64,000 nucleotides of DNA from Nocardia asteroides (GTDB taxonomy: Bacteria; Actinomycetota; Actinomycetes; Mycobacteriales; Mycobacteriaceae). Made by a program: the position numbers and the translations under genes. Where the stretch lies: the NCBI RefSeq assembly GCF_021183625.1, contig NZ_CP089214.1:930001-994000 (forward strand), in the 5' to 3' direction. The stretch's first letter is position 1. Every line of letters starts with the position of its first letter. The notes under the pieces are model-generated. The model ran no database searches, was not told where the DNA came from, and saw only the letters and a list, made by a program, of their open reading frames with translations. Positions 8,752 through 17,699 of this stretch are shown piece after piece.

Positions 8752-10206
8752 ATGCAAGTCGGTTCCGGTGCGCCGGCGAAGAATCCCGTGGTGATCCTGG
8801 TGGCGCTCGGCTTCTCCAGCCTGAGCGTCTCGCTGATGCAGTCGCTGGTCATCCCGATCCAGAGCGAGCTGCCGCGGCTGCTCGGCACCAGCGCGAGCAA
8901 CGCCTCCTGGGTGGTCACCGCGACGCTGCTCGGCGGCGCGGTCGCGATGCCGGTGGCGGGGCGGCTCGCCGACATCGTCGGCAAGAAGCCGGTGCTCGCC
9001 GTCAGCGCGCTGATCCTGCTGGCCGGTTCGCTGATCTGCGCGCTCTCCGGCTCGCTGCTCCCGGTGCTGGCCGGGCGGGTGCTGCAGGGGCTGGCGATGG
9101 GGTACATCCCGGTGGCGATCAGCTTCGTGCGCGAAGCCGTCCCGAAGCACCTGGTCAACACCGCGACCGCCGCGATCAGCGCGACGCTCGGCGTCGGCGG
9201 CGCGCTCGGCCTGCCGCTGGCGGCCTGGATCGCCCAGGACAACGACTGGCACTGGCTGTTCTGGGTGGCGACCGCGCTGGCCGTCGCGGTCGCGCTGCTC
9301 ACCGTGCTCGTCCTGCCGCACGTGCACGACGCGCACGAGGCGAAGCTCGACGTGATCGGCGCGATCGGGCTCGCGATCGGGCTGGTCAGCATCCTGGTCG
9401 GCGTTACAAAGGGCAACGACTGGGGCTGGACGGCGGGCAGCACGCTCGGGCTGATCGGCGGTGGCATCGTGGTCCTGCTGGCGTGGGGGCTGTTCGAGCT
9501 GCGGCACGACGCGCCGCTGGTCGACCTGCGCACCACCGCGCGGCGCCCGGTGCTGCTCACCAATATCGCCGCCGCGCTGATCGGGTTCGGGCTGATGGCG
9601 CAGGCCATCGTGGTGCCGCAGCTGCTGCAGATGCCCGCCGCCACCGGGTACGGGCTCGGGCAGAGCCTGCTCGCGGCCGGGCTCTGGATGGCGCCCTCCG
9701 GGCTGATGATGCTGCTCTTCGCGCCGGTCTCCAGCTTCCTGATCACCCGCTTCGGCGGGCGCACCGCGCTGAGCCTCGGCGCCGCGGTGCTCGCGCTCGG
9801 CTACCTGAGCGGCGCGGTGCTGATGGACGCGCCGTGGCAGCTCCTGCTCGCCACCTGCATCGCCTCGGCGGGCGTCGGCATCGGGTACGCGGCCATGCCG
9901 ACCCTGGTGCTGGAGAACGTGCCCGCGAACGAGGCCGCCGCGGGGGTCGCGTTCAACGCGCTCATGCGCTCGATCGGCACCACCGTCGCGGGCGCGGTCA
10001 TGGCGGTCGTGCTGACCAGCCGGACCACCGCGCTCGCCCCCGGCGCGCCGGAGATCCCCACCGTCGACGCCTTCCGGCTGTGCTTCGTGGTCGGGGCGGT
10101 CGCGGCGGCCGTCGGCGCGGCGGTCGTCCTGTTCATTCCCCGGCGCAAGCCCGTCGAACCCGAGGTGACCGCGGCGACCACCGAGGAGACCGTTCCGGTG
10201 CGCTAG
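8752..10206 (+). CDS. MFS multidrug-type transporter, DHA2-like
   Basis: A 484-aa membrane transporter with about 14 hydrophobic segments. The MFS motif A is visible near residues 78-92 (GRLADIVGKKPVLA), and RVLQGLAMGYIPV follows in the fourth helix. It resembles the EmrB/QacA drug-proton antiporters. I chose ATG 8752 because GAGGAG lies five bases upstream; GTG 8746 is inside that site. A 37-bp palindrome overlaps its promoter region, so it is probably induced by a ligand that lifts a repressor. It is a paralogue of the pump at 32583-34160 (both share PRLL-x-T-x-S-N-A-x-WV-x-TATLL near the N-terminus). The substrate is unknown. Confidence 0.88.
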   Translation: MQVGSGAPAKNPVVILVALGFSSLSVSLMQSLVIPIQSELPRLLGTSASNASWVVTATLLGGAVAMPVAGRLADIVGKKPVLAVSALILLAGSLICALSGSLLPVLAGRVLQGLAMGYIPVAISFVREAVPKHLVNTATAAISATLGVGGALGLPLAAWIAQDNDWHWLFWVATALAVAVALLTVLVLPHVHDAHEAKLDVIGAIGLAIGLVSILVGVTKGNDWGWTAGSTLGLIGGGIVVLLAWGLFELRHDAPLVDLRTTARRPVLLTNIAAALIGFGLMAQAIVVPQLLQMPAATGYGLGQSLLAAGLWMAPSGLMMLLFAPVSSFLITRFGGRTALSLGAAVLALGYLSGAVLMDAPWQLLLATCIASAGVGIGYAAMPTLVLENVPANEAAAGVAFNALMRSIGTTVAGAVMAVVLTSRTTALAPGAPEIPTVDAFRLCFVVGAVAAAVGAAVVLFIPRRKPVEPEVTAATTEETVPVR

Positions 10207-10382
10207 CCACCGCAGGGCCGCGCCCCCGCGGCTGTTCCAGCCCCGCACCGAGTTTTCGGCAGGCCGAGGACAGCACTGGCCACACCGGCCCTACCGCGAC
10301 GCTCTCTGCGCCATCTTCGACTGCGCGACCGAAGTTTCGCAGGCGGGGCCATCGACGCACTGCTGCGAGCGATCCGCACCGT

Positions 10383-11390
10383 CTAGGCGTCGGCCGGGTA
10401 TCGGTCGATTCGGCGCCAGACCGAGGGCGAGCAGCCGAAGGCGGCGCGGAAGCGGTGGCTGAAGTGGGTGGGGTGGGCGAAGCCGTGTCTGCGGGCGACC
10501 GCGGCGATGCTGAGGTGCGGCTGGGTGCGCAGGGTGATGCGGGCGCGTTCCAGCCTGCGGGCGGTGATGTAGCCGGCCAGCGGGCCGTTGGCGGCGGGCC
10601 AGATCTTGTAGAGCTGGCGCGCGGAGATGCTGTGCGCGGCGGCGATCCGCTCCGCCCCGAGGCCGGGTTCGTCCAGGTGGTCGGCGATGTAGCGCTCGAT
10701 CGCCGCGATCGGGGTGCGGCCCGGGAGCTCGCCCTGTGCGACGTCGGCGGCGCTGATCAGCAGGGATCGGACCAGGGCGATGGTGGTGGCGCCGAGTGCG
10801 GGGAGCAACCCCGGTGCACCTGCCGCGACCGCGCCGAGCTGCTCGATGTGGTTGCGCACCAGCGGGTAGAGCGCGAGGCCGGGGTGCAGGTGGTCGAGGC
10901 CGCGGTGCACCGTCTCGATAGAGAGGGTGAGCCGGGCGTGGCCGATGTGCACGGCGACGGCCGAGCCGCTGCCGTGGCCGCGGAAGTCGAACGGTGCGGA
11001 CTGGTCGAGCGCGATCAGGGTCGCCTGCTCGGGGTCGGCGGAGACCGCGGTGCCGCGGCTGGTCAGCGCCCACTCCCCCGGGGCGAGCACCGCGATCGAG
11101 ATGATCCGGGACGAGGGGTCGCTGGGGTGCTCGCGCGGCGAGCCGGCGGCCAGCCCGGCGTAGCGAAGCCGGGTCAGCCAGGCACCGTCGCCGAGTCCGT
11201 GGTGCTCGGCGGTGGTGTCGCCGCGGCCACGGTGGGTGGCGGAGACGGTGACGTGCGCGGCCAGCCCGGGGCAGCCGCGGACGGGCTCGGCAGTCGCGCT
11301 CGCGGCGGGAACTCGGATACCGAGGTGCGGAGCACGCGCTCGCGGGCTCGGCCGAGCGAGCGCGGCGGGGCTGCCTGCGATCACGGCCAT
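10383..11390 (-). CDS. AraC family transcriptional regulator
   Basis: A 335-aa regulator with an N-terminal AraC-binding-like (PF14525-type) domain (about residues 60-200) and a C-terminal double HTH (about 230-330). The second HTH is clear: SIAAVARRHGFAHPTHFSHRF followed by FGCSPSVWRR. ATG 11390 was chosen because GGAGAG is six bases upstream and the longer frame is Pro/Arg-rich. It is the last of three AraC-type genes on this strand, 103 bp after its neighbour, so it may have its own promoter. The target is unknown; the adjacent hydrolases are the natural guess. Confidence 0.88.
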   Translation of the reverse strand: MAVIAGSPAALARPSPRARAPHLGIRVPAASATAEPVRGCPGLAAHVTVSATHRGRGDTTAEHHGLGDGAWLTRLRYAGLAAGSPREHPSDPSSRIISIAVLAPGEWALTSRGTAVSADPEQATLIALDQSAPFDFRGHGSGSAVAVHIGHARLTLSIETVHRGLDHLHPGLALYPLVRNHIEQLGAVAAGAPGLLPALGATTIALVRSLLISAADVAQGELPGRTPIAAIERYIADHLDEPGLGAERIAAAHSISARQLYKIWPAANGPLAGYITARRLERARITLRTQPHLSIAAVARRHGFAHPTHFSHRFRAAFGCSPSVWRRIDRYPADA

Positions 11391-11493
11391 GGCGTCTCTC
11401 CGGGTGCGGCGGGGTTTCGAATACCGTACGCCCGGTTGTCCGAACCCGCCCGGCGGCGGCACGGTGAGTACAGCGCCGGGCGGGCAGCTGCTC

Positions 11494-12453
11494 TCAGGGC
11501 GGTGGTTCCGCGGCGGCGAGGCCACGCCACGCCCCCGGTGTCATCCCGTACAGCTCCCGGAAGCGGCGGCCGAAGTGCGACGGGTTCGCGAACCCCCAGC
11601 GCCGCGCGATCACCGCGACCGGCAGCAGGCGCAGCTCGGGCCGGGCCAGCTCTGCCCGCGCGCCATCCAGGCGGTTCGTCGTGATCCACTGCTCCAGGCC
11701 GAACTCGGCGGCGGCGCAGAGCCGGAACAGGGTGCGTACCGAGATGTCGTGGGCGCGGGCGATGGTCGCGGGGCTCAGCTCCGGATCGGCGAGGCGCCTG
11801 CGCACGTACCCGCGGATCCGCGGCAGCAGGGCGTCGTGCATGGCGGCGCGGCCGTACTCGGCGCCGTAGGCCGAGGCGAGCAGCGCGCGGGCCAGGTCGA
11901 TGGCCGCGTCGCTGAGCGCGTCGGCGGCGCCGGTGCCGCTCACCAGGTCGCCCGCGGCGACCAGATCCCTGATGTGCGCGCTCATCAGCGCGTAGAGCGG
12001 GCTCGCCGGTAGCCGGGCGGCCGCCGCGACCACCACCTCCCGCGGCAGCCCGACCTCGTCGATGGGCAGGTAGAGCGCGTGCGAACTGCCGCGTTCGGCC
12101 CAGTGGAACTCGTACGGCTCGTTCATGTCGACCACCATGAGTTCACCCGGCGCCACCGTGTGCTGGATGCCGAACTGCTCGTGGCGGCCGATATCGCGGT
12201 CCTGGCGCGCGATGGTGAGCACCTCGGCCGGGCCGTCGCGCACCTGCCTGCCGCTCCGGCTCAGGTACATCCCGGTGAGGTGCGCCTGAAAGATGCTGGT
12301 GCGGCCGAAATCCCACGCCTCCAGCAGGGAGTCGTCCGCCGCGGCGTCGGTGAGCCGGACCGTTGTCGGCCAGATCTGATCCAGGAACGCCGAGTGCGTG
12401 GCGTCCGCGCGGTCGCCGCGGGGTAGCTCGGCGGCGTGGAAGACGACGGCCAT
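11494..12453 (-). CDS. AraC family transcriptional regulator
   Basis: A 319-aa regulator of the same architecture as its downstream neighbour: an N-terminal AraC-binding-like domain (residues 30-190) and a C-terminal AraC HTH pair (about 215-312) with the consensus phrase IARRWGFANPSHFGRRFRE. Its ATG is 19 bases after the stop of the solo HTH gene, which makes co-transcription with that gene and with the hydrolase at 12846-13661 likely. The two full-length AraC genes are similar enough to be an old tandem duplication. The ligand is unknown. Confidence 0.87.
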   Translation of the reverse strand: MAVVFHAAELPRGDRADATHSAFLDQIWPTTVRLTDAAADDSLLEAWDFGRTSIFQAHLTGMYLSRSGRQVRDGPAEVLTIARQDRDIGRHEQFGIQHTVAPGELMVVDMNEPYEFHWAERGSSHALYLPIDEVGLPREVVVAAAARLPASPLYALMSAHIRDLVAAGDLVSGTGAADALSDAAIDLARALLASAYGAEYGRAAMHDALLPRIRGYVRRRLADPELSPATIARAHDISVRTLFRLCAAAEFGLEQWITTNRLDGARAELARPELRLLPVAVIARRWGFANPSHFGRRFRELYGMTPGAWRGLAAAEPPP

Positions 12454-12472
12454 GCGCGCCTACCGGCCGTTC

Positions 12473-12826
12473 TCAATGTTCATGCCGAATCTCCCACCAC
12501 TGCCGCACACCGATGCCGTAGCTATCGAGGAAAGCACGATTCAGCGCGTCGTACCCGGTGAAGCCGGCGCCGAGCGCGCTCGCCTCGTCCGGCGGGGCCG
12601 CGGCCGAACGGATCGTCTCGCGCGCGGCGCGCAGCCGTTCGGCCGCGATCCAGCGCTCGAGATCGACGCCGTTGCCCACGGCCCAGCCGCGCAGTTCGGC
12701 CACCGGGAGGCCGTGCGCGGCGGCGATCCGCTCGGCCGACAGCGCCGGGTCGCCCAGGTGTGCGCGGAGGTAGCCACGCAGGCCGGGCAACGTGACCCGG
12801 GCGCCAGGGCCCGGTGCCGGGGACAC
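12473..12826 (-). CDS. Solo AraC-type HTH protein (sensor domain absent)
   Basis: A 117-aa protein that corresponds only to the DNA-binding half of an AraC regulator. It has LRGYLRAHLGDPALSAERIA at the start of the first HTH, DLERWIAAERLRAARETI in the linker helix, and GFTGYDALNRAFLDSYGIGV where the second HTH normally reads GFxxxSHFxRxFRxxYG. The second HTH is degenerate. GTG 12826 has GGGGAAG in front. The gene is 20 bp behind the hydrolase and 20 bp ahead of a full AraC gene. It could be a decayed regulator or a functional short competitor; the clean reading frame argues against recent decay. Confidence 0.65.
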   Translation of the reverse strand: MSPAPGPGARVTLPGLRGYLRAHLGDPALSAERIAAAHGLPVAELRGWAVGNGVDLERWIAAERLRAARETIRSAAAPPDEASALGAGFTGYDALNRAFLDSYGIGVRQWWEIRHEH

Positions 12827-12845
12827 CGGCTTCCCCGGCTCCGGG

Positions 12846-13661
12846 TCAGCGATCCGCGGGCGTGCGGGCGTGTTCCAGCGCCCAGTCCAGGGCGTAGTCG
12901 GCGACCGCCTCCCAGCCGGGCTCGGCGCAGGTCCAGTGCGAGCGGCCGGGGAACTCGTGGTAATCGGTCAGCGCCGCGGACTTGCGGTACTTGCGGTGAT
13001 TACCCCTGTTCACCGAGGGCGGCATGATGTGGTCCGCGCCGCCGGCGACGAAGAGCAGCGGGGCGCGGTCGTCGCGCCGATAGTCGACCCAGGTCTCCTG
13101 GTGGCCGGGGGTGAAGTTGGCGAACAGGCCGTACTTGAAAACCCAGGACCCCGGTGCCGCGATGGCGTAGCGGTCGTAGACCGCGCGCGACTCCTCTTCG
13201 GTAAGGGTGTTGGTGAAGGCGTAGCGGAACTCGTCGGCGGTGAAGCCCGCGGCCGCGTGCCGATTGGACCAGCGCTTGAGGATCGGCAGCAGCGAGCGGG
13301 CCTGCGAGATCGGGTTGACCCGCACGCCCTCGGTCGGCGCGGAATCCACCACCACCGCCGCCGCGCCGAGCCCGCGCGCGACGAGCAGCTGGGTCAGGGT
13401 GCCACCGAAGGAGTGGCCCATGATGATCGGCGGCTGCGGCAGCGCCTCGATGATCCCGGCCAGGTGGTCGACGGTCTCCGGGACGGTGAGCCGGGCGATC
13501 ACCTCGGGCTGCTGCCGCAGCGCCTCGACCTCGATCTCGAAGCCGGGGTAGGCCGGGGCGAGCACACGGAACCCCTTGGCCTCGTAGTAGGTGATCCAGT
13601 TCTCCCAGCTGCGTGGGGTGACCCACAGTCCGTGGACCAGGACGACGGTATCGGGTGCCAT
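12846..13661 (-). CDS. Alpha/beta hydrolase
   Basis: A 271-aa cytoplasmic alpha/beta-hydrolase fold protein. Visible elements are the oxyanion region VLVHGLW (residues 7-13), the nucleophile elbow GHSFGG (Ser84), an acid in GGADHIM (about residue 216), and the catalytic His in GRSHWT (about residue 246). ATG 13661 has AGAGGAG upstream; the longer frame is not protein-like. It leads an apparent operon with the solo HTH and AraC genes. A second, secreted hydrolase is divergent 190 bp away. The substrate cannot be predicted beyond an ester or lactone. Confidence 0.82.
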   Translation of the reverse strand: MAPDTVVLVHGLWVTPRSWENWITYYEAKGFRVLAPAYPGFEIEVEALRQQPEVIARLTVPETVDHLAGIIEALPQPPIIMGHSFGGTLTQLLVARGLGAAAVVVDSAPTEGVRVNPISQARSLLPILKRWSNRHAAAGFTADEFRYAFTNTLTEEESRAVYDRYAIAAPGSWVFKYGLFANFTPGHQETWVDYRRDDRAPLLFVAGGADHIMPPSVNRGNHRKYRKSAALTDYHEFPGRSHWTCAEPGWEAVADYALDWALEHARTPADR

Positions 13662-13852
13662 GACGGTTCTCCTCTTTCGGGGCGGTGCCGAAGGTAGGGC
13701 GGCGCGGGGGCCGCGGGCTGTGCCTGGGCGCACGGTTCTGTACTCACGGAGCCGCTGCGCTGTCGGAACAGCGGTGTGCACGGACAGCCAGCTCCGCGGC
13801 CGGGCGGGGTCCTAGGTTGGGCGCAATCGAACCGCACGAAAGGGACGAACCC

Positions 13853-14683
13853 ATGTCCGATCCGAGCAGCACCCGCCTGCGGCGCCTCGCCGCCACCATC
13901 GCCGTCTCCGCGGCCGTCCTCGGGCTCGCCGCCGGCCCCGCGGCCGCCCAGCCGGGTGCGAAGCCGACCGTCGTCCTCGTGCACGGCGCGTTCGCCGACT
14001 CCTCCGGCTGGCGCGACGTCGCCGCGCAGCTCACCGCGCAGGGCTATCCGGTGCGCACCTTCGACAACCCGCTGCGCGGACCCGCGAACGACGCCGCGGC
14101 GCTGGAGCGCGCGCTGGCCGGGATCGCCGGGCCGATCGTGCTGGTCGGGCACTCCTACGGCGGCGCGGTGATCACCAATACGCACGATCCGGACGTGGTC
14201 GCGAACGTCTACATCGCCGCCTTCGCCCCGGCGCGGGGCGAGTTCGTGCAGGGGCTGCTGAACCCGATCACCTACCCGGGCAGCAGGCTGCTCCCGCCCG
14301 CGCTGCAGCTCGGCGTCGTTGCCGACGCCACCGGCCCCGGCGGCAGCAACCTGGACGGCTACATCGGCGAGCCGTACTTCCACGAGATCTTCGCCCAGGA
14401 CGTCGACGCCGCCACCGCGGCGGACATGTTCGACCACCAGAAATCGGCCGCGCTCACCGCCAACCTCGAGCCATCCGGAGCCCCCTCCTGGAGCACCGTC
14501 CCCAGCTGGTACCTGGTGTCGCAGCAGGATCGGGTGATCCCGCCCGCACTGCAGCGCTTCATGGCGTCGCGGGCCGCGCCCGGCACCACCACCGAGGTGG
14601 ACGCCGCGCACGCATCGCTGGTCTCCCGGCCCGCCGAGGTGACCGGGGTCGTCGTCGCGGCCGCGAGCGCCACGCAGCGCTGA
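13853..14683 (+). CDS. Secreted alpha/beta hydrolase
   Basis: A 276-aa hydrolase with a Sec signal peptide: a basic start, a hydrophobic core at about residues 11-30, and a likely cleavage after AAA near residue 32. The mature part has VLVHGAFADSSGW (residues 41-53), nucleophile motif GHSYGG (Ser101), and a C-terminal DAAHASL that supplies the His. It belongs to the AttM/pyrethroid-hydrolase-like group of small lactonases and esterases. The start ATG 13853 has GAAAGGGA ahead. It is divergent from the cytoplasmic hydrolase and the AraC genes, which probably control it. Confidence 0.82.
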   Translation: MSDPSSTRLRRLAATIAVSAAVLGLAAGPAAAQPGAKPTVVLVHGAFADSSGWRDVAAQLTAQGYPVRTFDNPLRGPANDAAALERALAGIAGPIVLVGHSYGGAVITNTHDPDVVANVYIAAFAPARGEFVQGLLNPITYPGSRLLPPALQLGVVADATGPGGSNLDGYIGEPYFHEIFAQDVDAATAADMFDHQKSAALTANLEPSGAPSWSTVPSWYLVSQQDRVIPPALQRFMASRAAPGTTTEVDAAHASLVSRPAEVTGVVVAAASATQR

Positions 14684-14719
14684 CCTCGGCCGGCTGCACC
14701 CCGCGCGCGGCGCTGAGCG

Positions 14720-15127
14720 CTACCGCCCGGCGAGCCCGCGCCGCGGGGTGGTGGAGAGGTAGCTGCCGACCCGCTGGACGGTCAGGTTCATCTCGTAGGC
14801 GACGGTGCCGAGGTTCGCGGCGTCGGTGGTCTGCAGTGCGAGGCAGGCGTTCGGGCCCGCGGCGGTCACGAAGAGCACCGCGCGATCCAGTTCGATCATG
14901 GCCTGGCGCACGCCGCCGCCCTCGAAGCGGGCGCCCGCGCTGCGCGCGAGACCGTAGAGCGTGGAGGACATGGCGGCGAAGTGCTCGGCGTCCTCCTGGG
15001 TGAGCTGGTTCGAGCGGCCGAGCAGCAGGCCGTCGGTGGAGAGCACCACCACGTGCCTGACCCCGGCCAGCCGCTCGACCAGGTCGTCCAGGATCCAGTT
15101 CAGGTCACCGGGATCGGATGCGGTCAT
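14720..15127 (-). CDS. cvnB: Roadblock/LC7 protein, conservon B
   Basis: A 135-aa single-domain roadblock/LC7 protein. The phrases LNWILDDLVERLAGVRHVVVLSTDGL and later YLSTTPRRGLAGR (each read in parts) are typical of conservon B proteins (CvnB, also MglB-like). These act between a membrane sensor and a Ras-like GTPase. Its ATG follows the cvnA stop by one base and has AAGGAGAG upstream, so the two are translated together. In Streptomyces the B gene is followed by cvnC (DUF742) and cvnD (GTPase); here the next gene is a convergent hydrolase. Confidence 0.85.
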   Translation of the reverse strand: MTASDPGDLNWILDDLVERLAGVRHVVVLSTDGLLLGRSNQLTQEDAEHFAAMSSTLYGLARSAGARFEGGGVRQAMIELDRAVLFVTAAGPNACLALQTTDAANLGTVAYEMNLTVQRVGSYLSTTPRRGLAGR

Positions 15128-15128
15128 C

Positions 15129-17501
15129 TCAGCTCTCCTTGCCGTCGGCCTGGTCGGTGCTCGCGCGCCGCCCCTGCCGCGTCCCGTTCTCGATGGTCGT
15201 GATCATATCCCTGGCCTGCTCGGCAGTGAGCCGTGGCCGCTCCGCGGTCACCGGCGGCAGCGCCGCGGCGCCCTGCAGGTGCGGGTTGAGGTTGGCCTGC
15301 CGGTTGCGCTTGGGCAGCTCGGGGCGGCCCTCCTCGGAGAGCCGCAGCGGCTGCGAGATCGGCTGCTCCGGCGCCGCGCCCGGGTACGGCCGGGCGGGCC
15401 GGCCGGAGACCGGGCGGAAGGTCTGGGTCTCGGCCAGCGGGTCGGAGACCAGCACCGCTGCCCGCCGGGACGGCCGCGCGACCGGCGATTCCAGCGCGGG
15501 GGGCTGCGGCGCGCGGCCCACCGGCGCGCTGTCGGAGCCCGCCTCGCCCGGCAGCACGCTGGCGAGCAGCGTCGCCGGGATGAGCACGATGGCCCTGATC
15601 CCGCCGTAGTCGGACTCGGCGAGCTTGACCGAGATCTCGTGCCGCGCCGCAAGCCTGGCCACGACGAAGAGCCCGAGCCGGGAGTCGCCGGAGAGCGCGG
15701 CGACGCCGAAGTCCGGTGGTGCGACGAGCATCTGGTTGGCGCGCACGATGTCGCCGGTGGTCATGCCCATGCCCTGGTCCTCGATCTCGACCACGACGCC
15801 GCGCCCGACCACGGCGCCGGTCACCTCCACCCGCGACTGCGGCGGGGAGAAGCTGGTCGCGTTGTCCACCAGCTCGGCGAGCAGGTGCACGAGGTCGGCC
15901 ACCATGCCGCCGTGCACGTGCACCTGCGGCATCCTGGCCACCCGGACCCGGGAGTAGTCCAGCGTCTCACCGACCGCCGAGCGCACCAGGTCGATCATCG
16001 AGACCGGGTTGCGCCACTGCCGCCCGACCTGCCCGCCGCCCAGGATGATCAGGTTCTCGGCGTTGCGGCGCTCGCGGGTCGCCAGGTGGTCGAGGCGGAA
16101 GAGCGTCTCCAGCAGCGCCGGATCCTCCTGCTTGCGCTCGGCCTCGTCCAGGATCTCCAGCTGCCGGTGCACGACGATTTGGCTGCGGTGCGCGATATTG
16201 AGGAAGACCGATTTCACGCCGTCCCTGGTGCGCGCCTCGGCCACCGCGGCGTTCACGGCGGTGCCCGCCGCGTGCCCGAAGGCATCGGCCACCTGGCCGA
16301 TCTCGTCGGAGCCGAACTCCAGCTTCGGGGTGGCGGTGGCGGGGTCGACCGGCTCGCTGTTCTCCAGCTTGCGCATCATCTCCGGCAGCGTGACGTCGGC
16401 CAGCGTGAGCGTCTCCGACCGGAGCCGCTTGAGCCGCCGGATGATCCGGTTGGCGAGCAGCACCGAGATGCCGATGGCGAGCAGGCTGATCGCGCCGACG
16501 CCGACGCCTGCCAGCATGGCGTTGCGCGAGTCGTCGGCGGCCTTGTCCGCGGCGAGTTTCTGGGTCCGCGTGCTCTGCGCGACCCACATGTTCATGAGCT
16601 GCAGGTTGACGTCGGCGGCAGCGGCCCGCCATTCGGCGGCCGGGATCGGCAGCGGCGGCAGCGTCGCCTCGCGGCCACCGGCCGCGCCCGGCTGCGCGGC
16701 GGCCGCGGCCCTGGTCACCGCGCGCCAGCCGATGACATTCTCGACGACGTCGAGCTTGCGCCAGGATTCGCTGTTGATCAGCGCGGTGGCCGCGGCCTTC
16801 TGCTCCGGGTCGACATCGCGGCTGAGGTTGCCGATCTCGATGCGGTAGTAGCCGACCTGGCGGGCGAACTCCTCCACCGGGACGGTCAGCGCGCCCTGCC
16901 CGGACTCCAGCGCGATGGCGAGCGCGAAGCTGCGCGCCATCGACTCCGCGGACTTGAGGATCTGCATGGCTTCGGTGAGCTCGACGCCGATCTCGGCGTC
17001 CGGGGCGAGCTGCTGGGAGAGCTGCGAGCCGACCACGACGCTGTCCAGCACCTGGTTGAAGAAGTTGTAGGCGTCGGCGGGCGGCAGCTGCCCGGCGTCG
17101 GTCGCGGCGCGCACGCCGGAGAGGTACTGCAGCATGGTGTCGATGCCGCCGACATCCTCGGTGAGCGAGGTGTCGACCGCGCCGAGCTCGCCCTTGGCGG
17201 CGTTCAGGGCATCCACCGCGGCCTGGAAGTCGGTCCGTGCCTTGGCGAGCCCGCCTGCCGCCGCCTCGTCGCCGGACAGCCGCGCCATCGTGCCGAGCCG
17301 CTCCGCCTGCATCGACTCGACCAGCAGGCGGCTGGAGTCGATCACGCTGCCGGTCTCCACCGCCCACGCGTGCGTCCGGTCGCTCTCGGACACCAGGTAG
17401 GCCGTGGTCCCGACCCCCACCGCGAGCAGGGACAGACTCGGGACGAGGGCGATGGCCAACACCCTGGTTCGGACACCGAGTCGCACAGTGAACATCGCCA
17501 C
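15129..17501 (-). CDS. cvnA: Nitrate/nitrite-sensor-type histidine kinase, conservon A
   Basis: A 790-aa membrane sensor. A first helix (about 15-35) and a second (about 335-357) bracket an extracytoplasmic NIT domain. A HAMP segment and a GHKL ATPase domain follow (N-box LAELVDNATSFSPP, G1 EIEDQGMGMT, G2 SRLGLFVVARLAARHE). The C-terminal 130 residues are Pro-, Arg- and Gln-rich and probably disordered. The helix before the ATPase domain (HLATRERRNAENLIILGG) is the form seen in conservon A proteins and lacks a standard H-box. The start is GTG 17501 or ATG 17495; neither has a clear ribosome site. What it senses is unknown. Confidence 0.87.
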   Translation of the reverse strand: MAMFTVRLGVRTRVLAIALVPSLSLLAVGVGTTAYLVSESDRTHAWAVETGSVIDSSRLLVESMQAERLGTMARLSGDEAAAGGLAKARTDFQAAVDALNAAKGELGAVDTSLTEDVGGIDTMLQYLSGVRAATDAGQLPPADAYNFFNQVLDSVVVGSQLSQQLAPDAEIGVELTEAMQILKSAESMARSFALAIALESGQGALTVPVEEFARQVGYYRIEIGNLSRDVDPEQKAAATALINSESWRKLDVVENVIGWRAVTRAAAAAQPGAAGGREATLPPLPIPAAEWRAAAADVNLQLMNMWVAQSTRTQKLAADKAADDSRNAMLAGVGVGAISLLAIGISVLLANRIIRRLKRLRSETLTLADVTLPEMMRKLENSEPVDPATATPKLEFGSDEIGQVADAFGHAAGTAVNAAVAEARTRDGVKSVFLNIAHRSQIVVHRQLEILDEAERKQEDPALLETLFRLDHLATRERRNAENLIILGGGQVGRQWRNPVSMIDLVRSAVGETLDYSRVRVARMPQVHVHGGMVADLVHLLAELVDNATSFSPPQSRVEVTGAVVGRGVVVEIEDQGMGMTTGDIVRANQMLVAPPDFGVAALSGDSRLGLFVVARLAARHEISVKLAESDYGGIRAIVLIPATLLASVLPGEAGSDSAPVGRAPQPPALESPVARPSRRAAVLVSDPLAETQTFRPVSGRPARPYPGAAPEQPISQPLRLSEEGRPELPKRNRQANLNPHLQGAAALPPVTAERPRLTAEQARDMITTIENGTRQGRRASTDQADGKES

Positions 17502-17620
17502 AAGCTACTGAGTTCGGGCCGCCCAGTCTGCTTCTGTCTCGCTGAGCGGGACTGGCATCGACTCCGCTCGGCTGGAATCGTCGAGTGAGAATACCACTCT
17601 CCTTTTTCGAGAGCAAGATA

Positions 17621-17650
17621 TTGACCGGCACTTCGAGGCGGTGCTAAGCA
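17621..17650 (+). promoter_or_regulatory. Possible promoter of the aldehyde dehydrogenase gene
   Basis: TTGACC (17621-17626) resembles a -35 box and is followed after 18 bases by TAAGCA (17645-17650), a weak -10. Transcription would begin about 40 bases before the ATG at 17700. The rest of the 198-bp divergent spacer has a locally AT-richer stretch but no other clear signal. Confidence 0.35.
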
Positions 17651-17699
17651 TGTGCACAGCGCTCGAGGGCATCGGGGCTCGGCACGGAAAGGACTCGCC

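Noticed and set aside
10207..10382. Possible gene remnant between the MFS and AraC genes
   Set aside because: Two frames give short protein-like pieces (YRDALCAIFDCATE and GGAIDALLRAIRTV), but no family could be recognised and there is no start signal.
7995..11684. Very long plus-strand open frame (over 1200 codons)
   Set aside because: It runs through the STAS and MFS genes in the wrong frame and antisense to the AraC gene. It is Arg/Gly/Ala-rich with no motif, an artefact of high GC.
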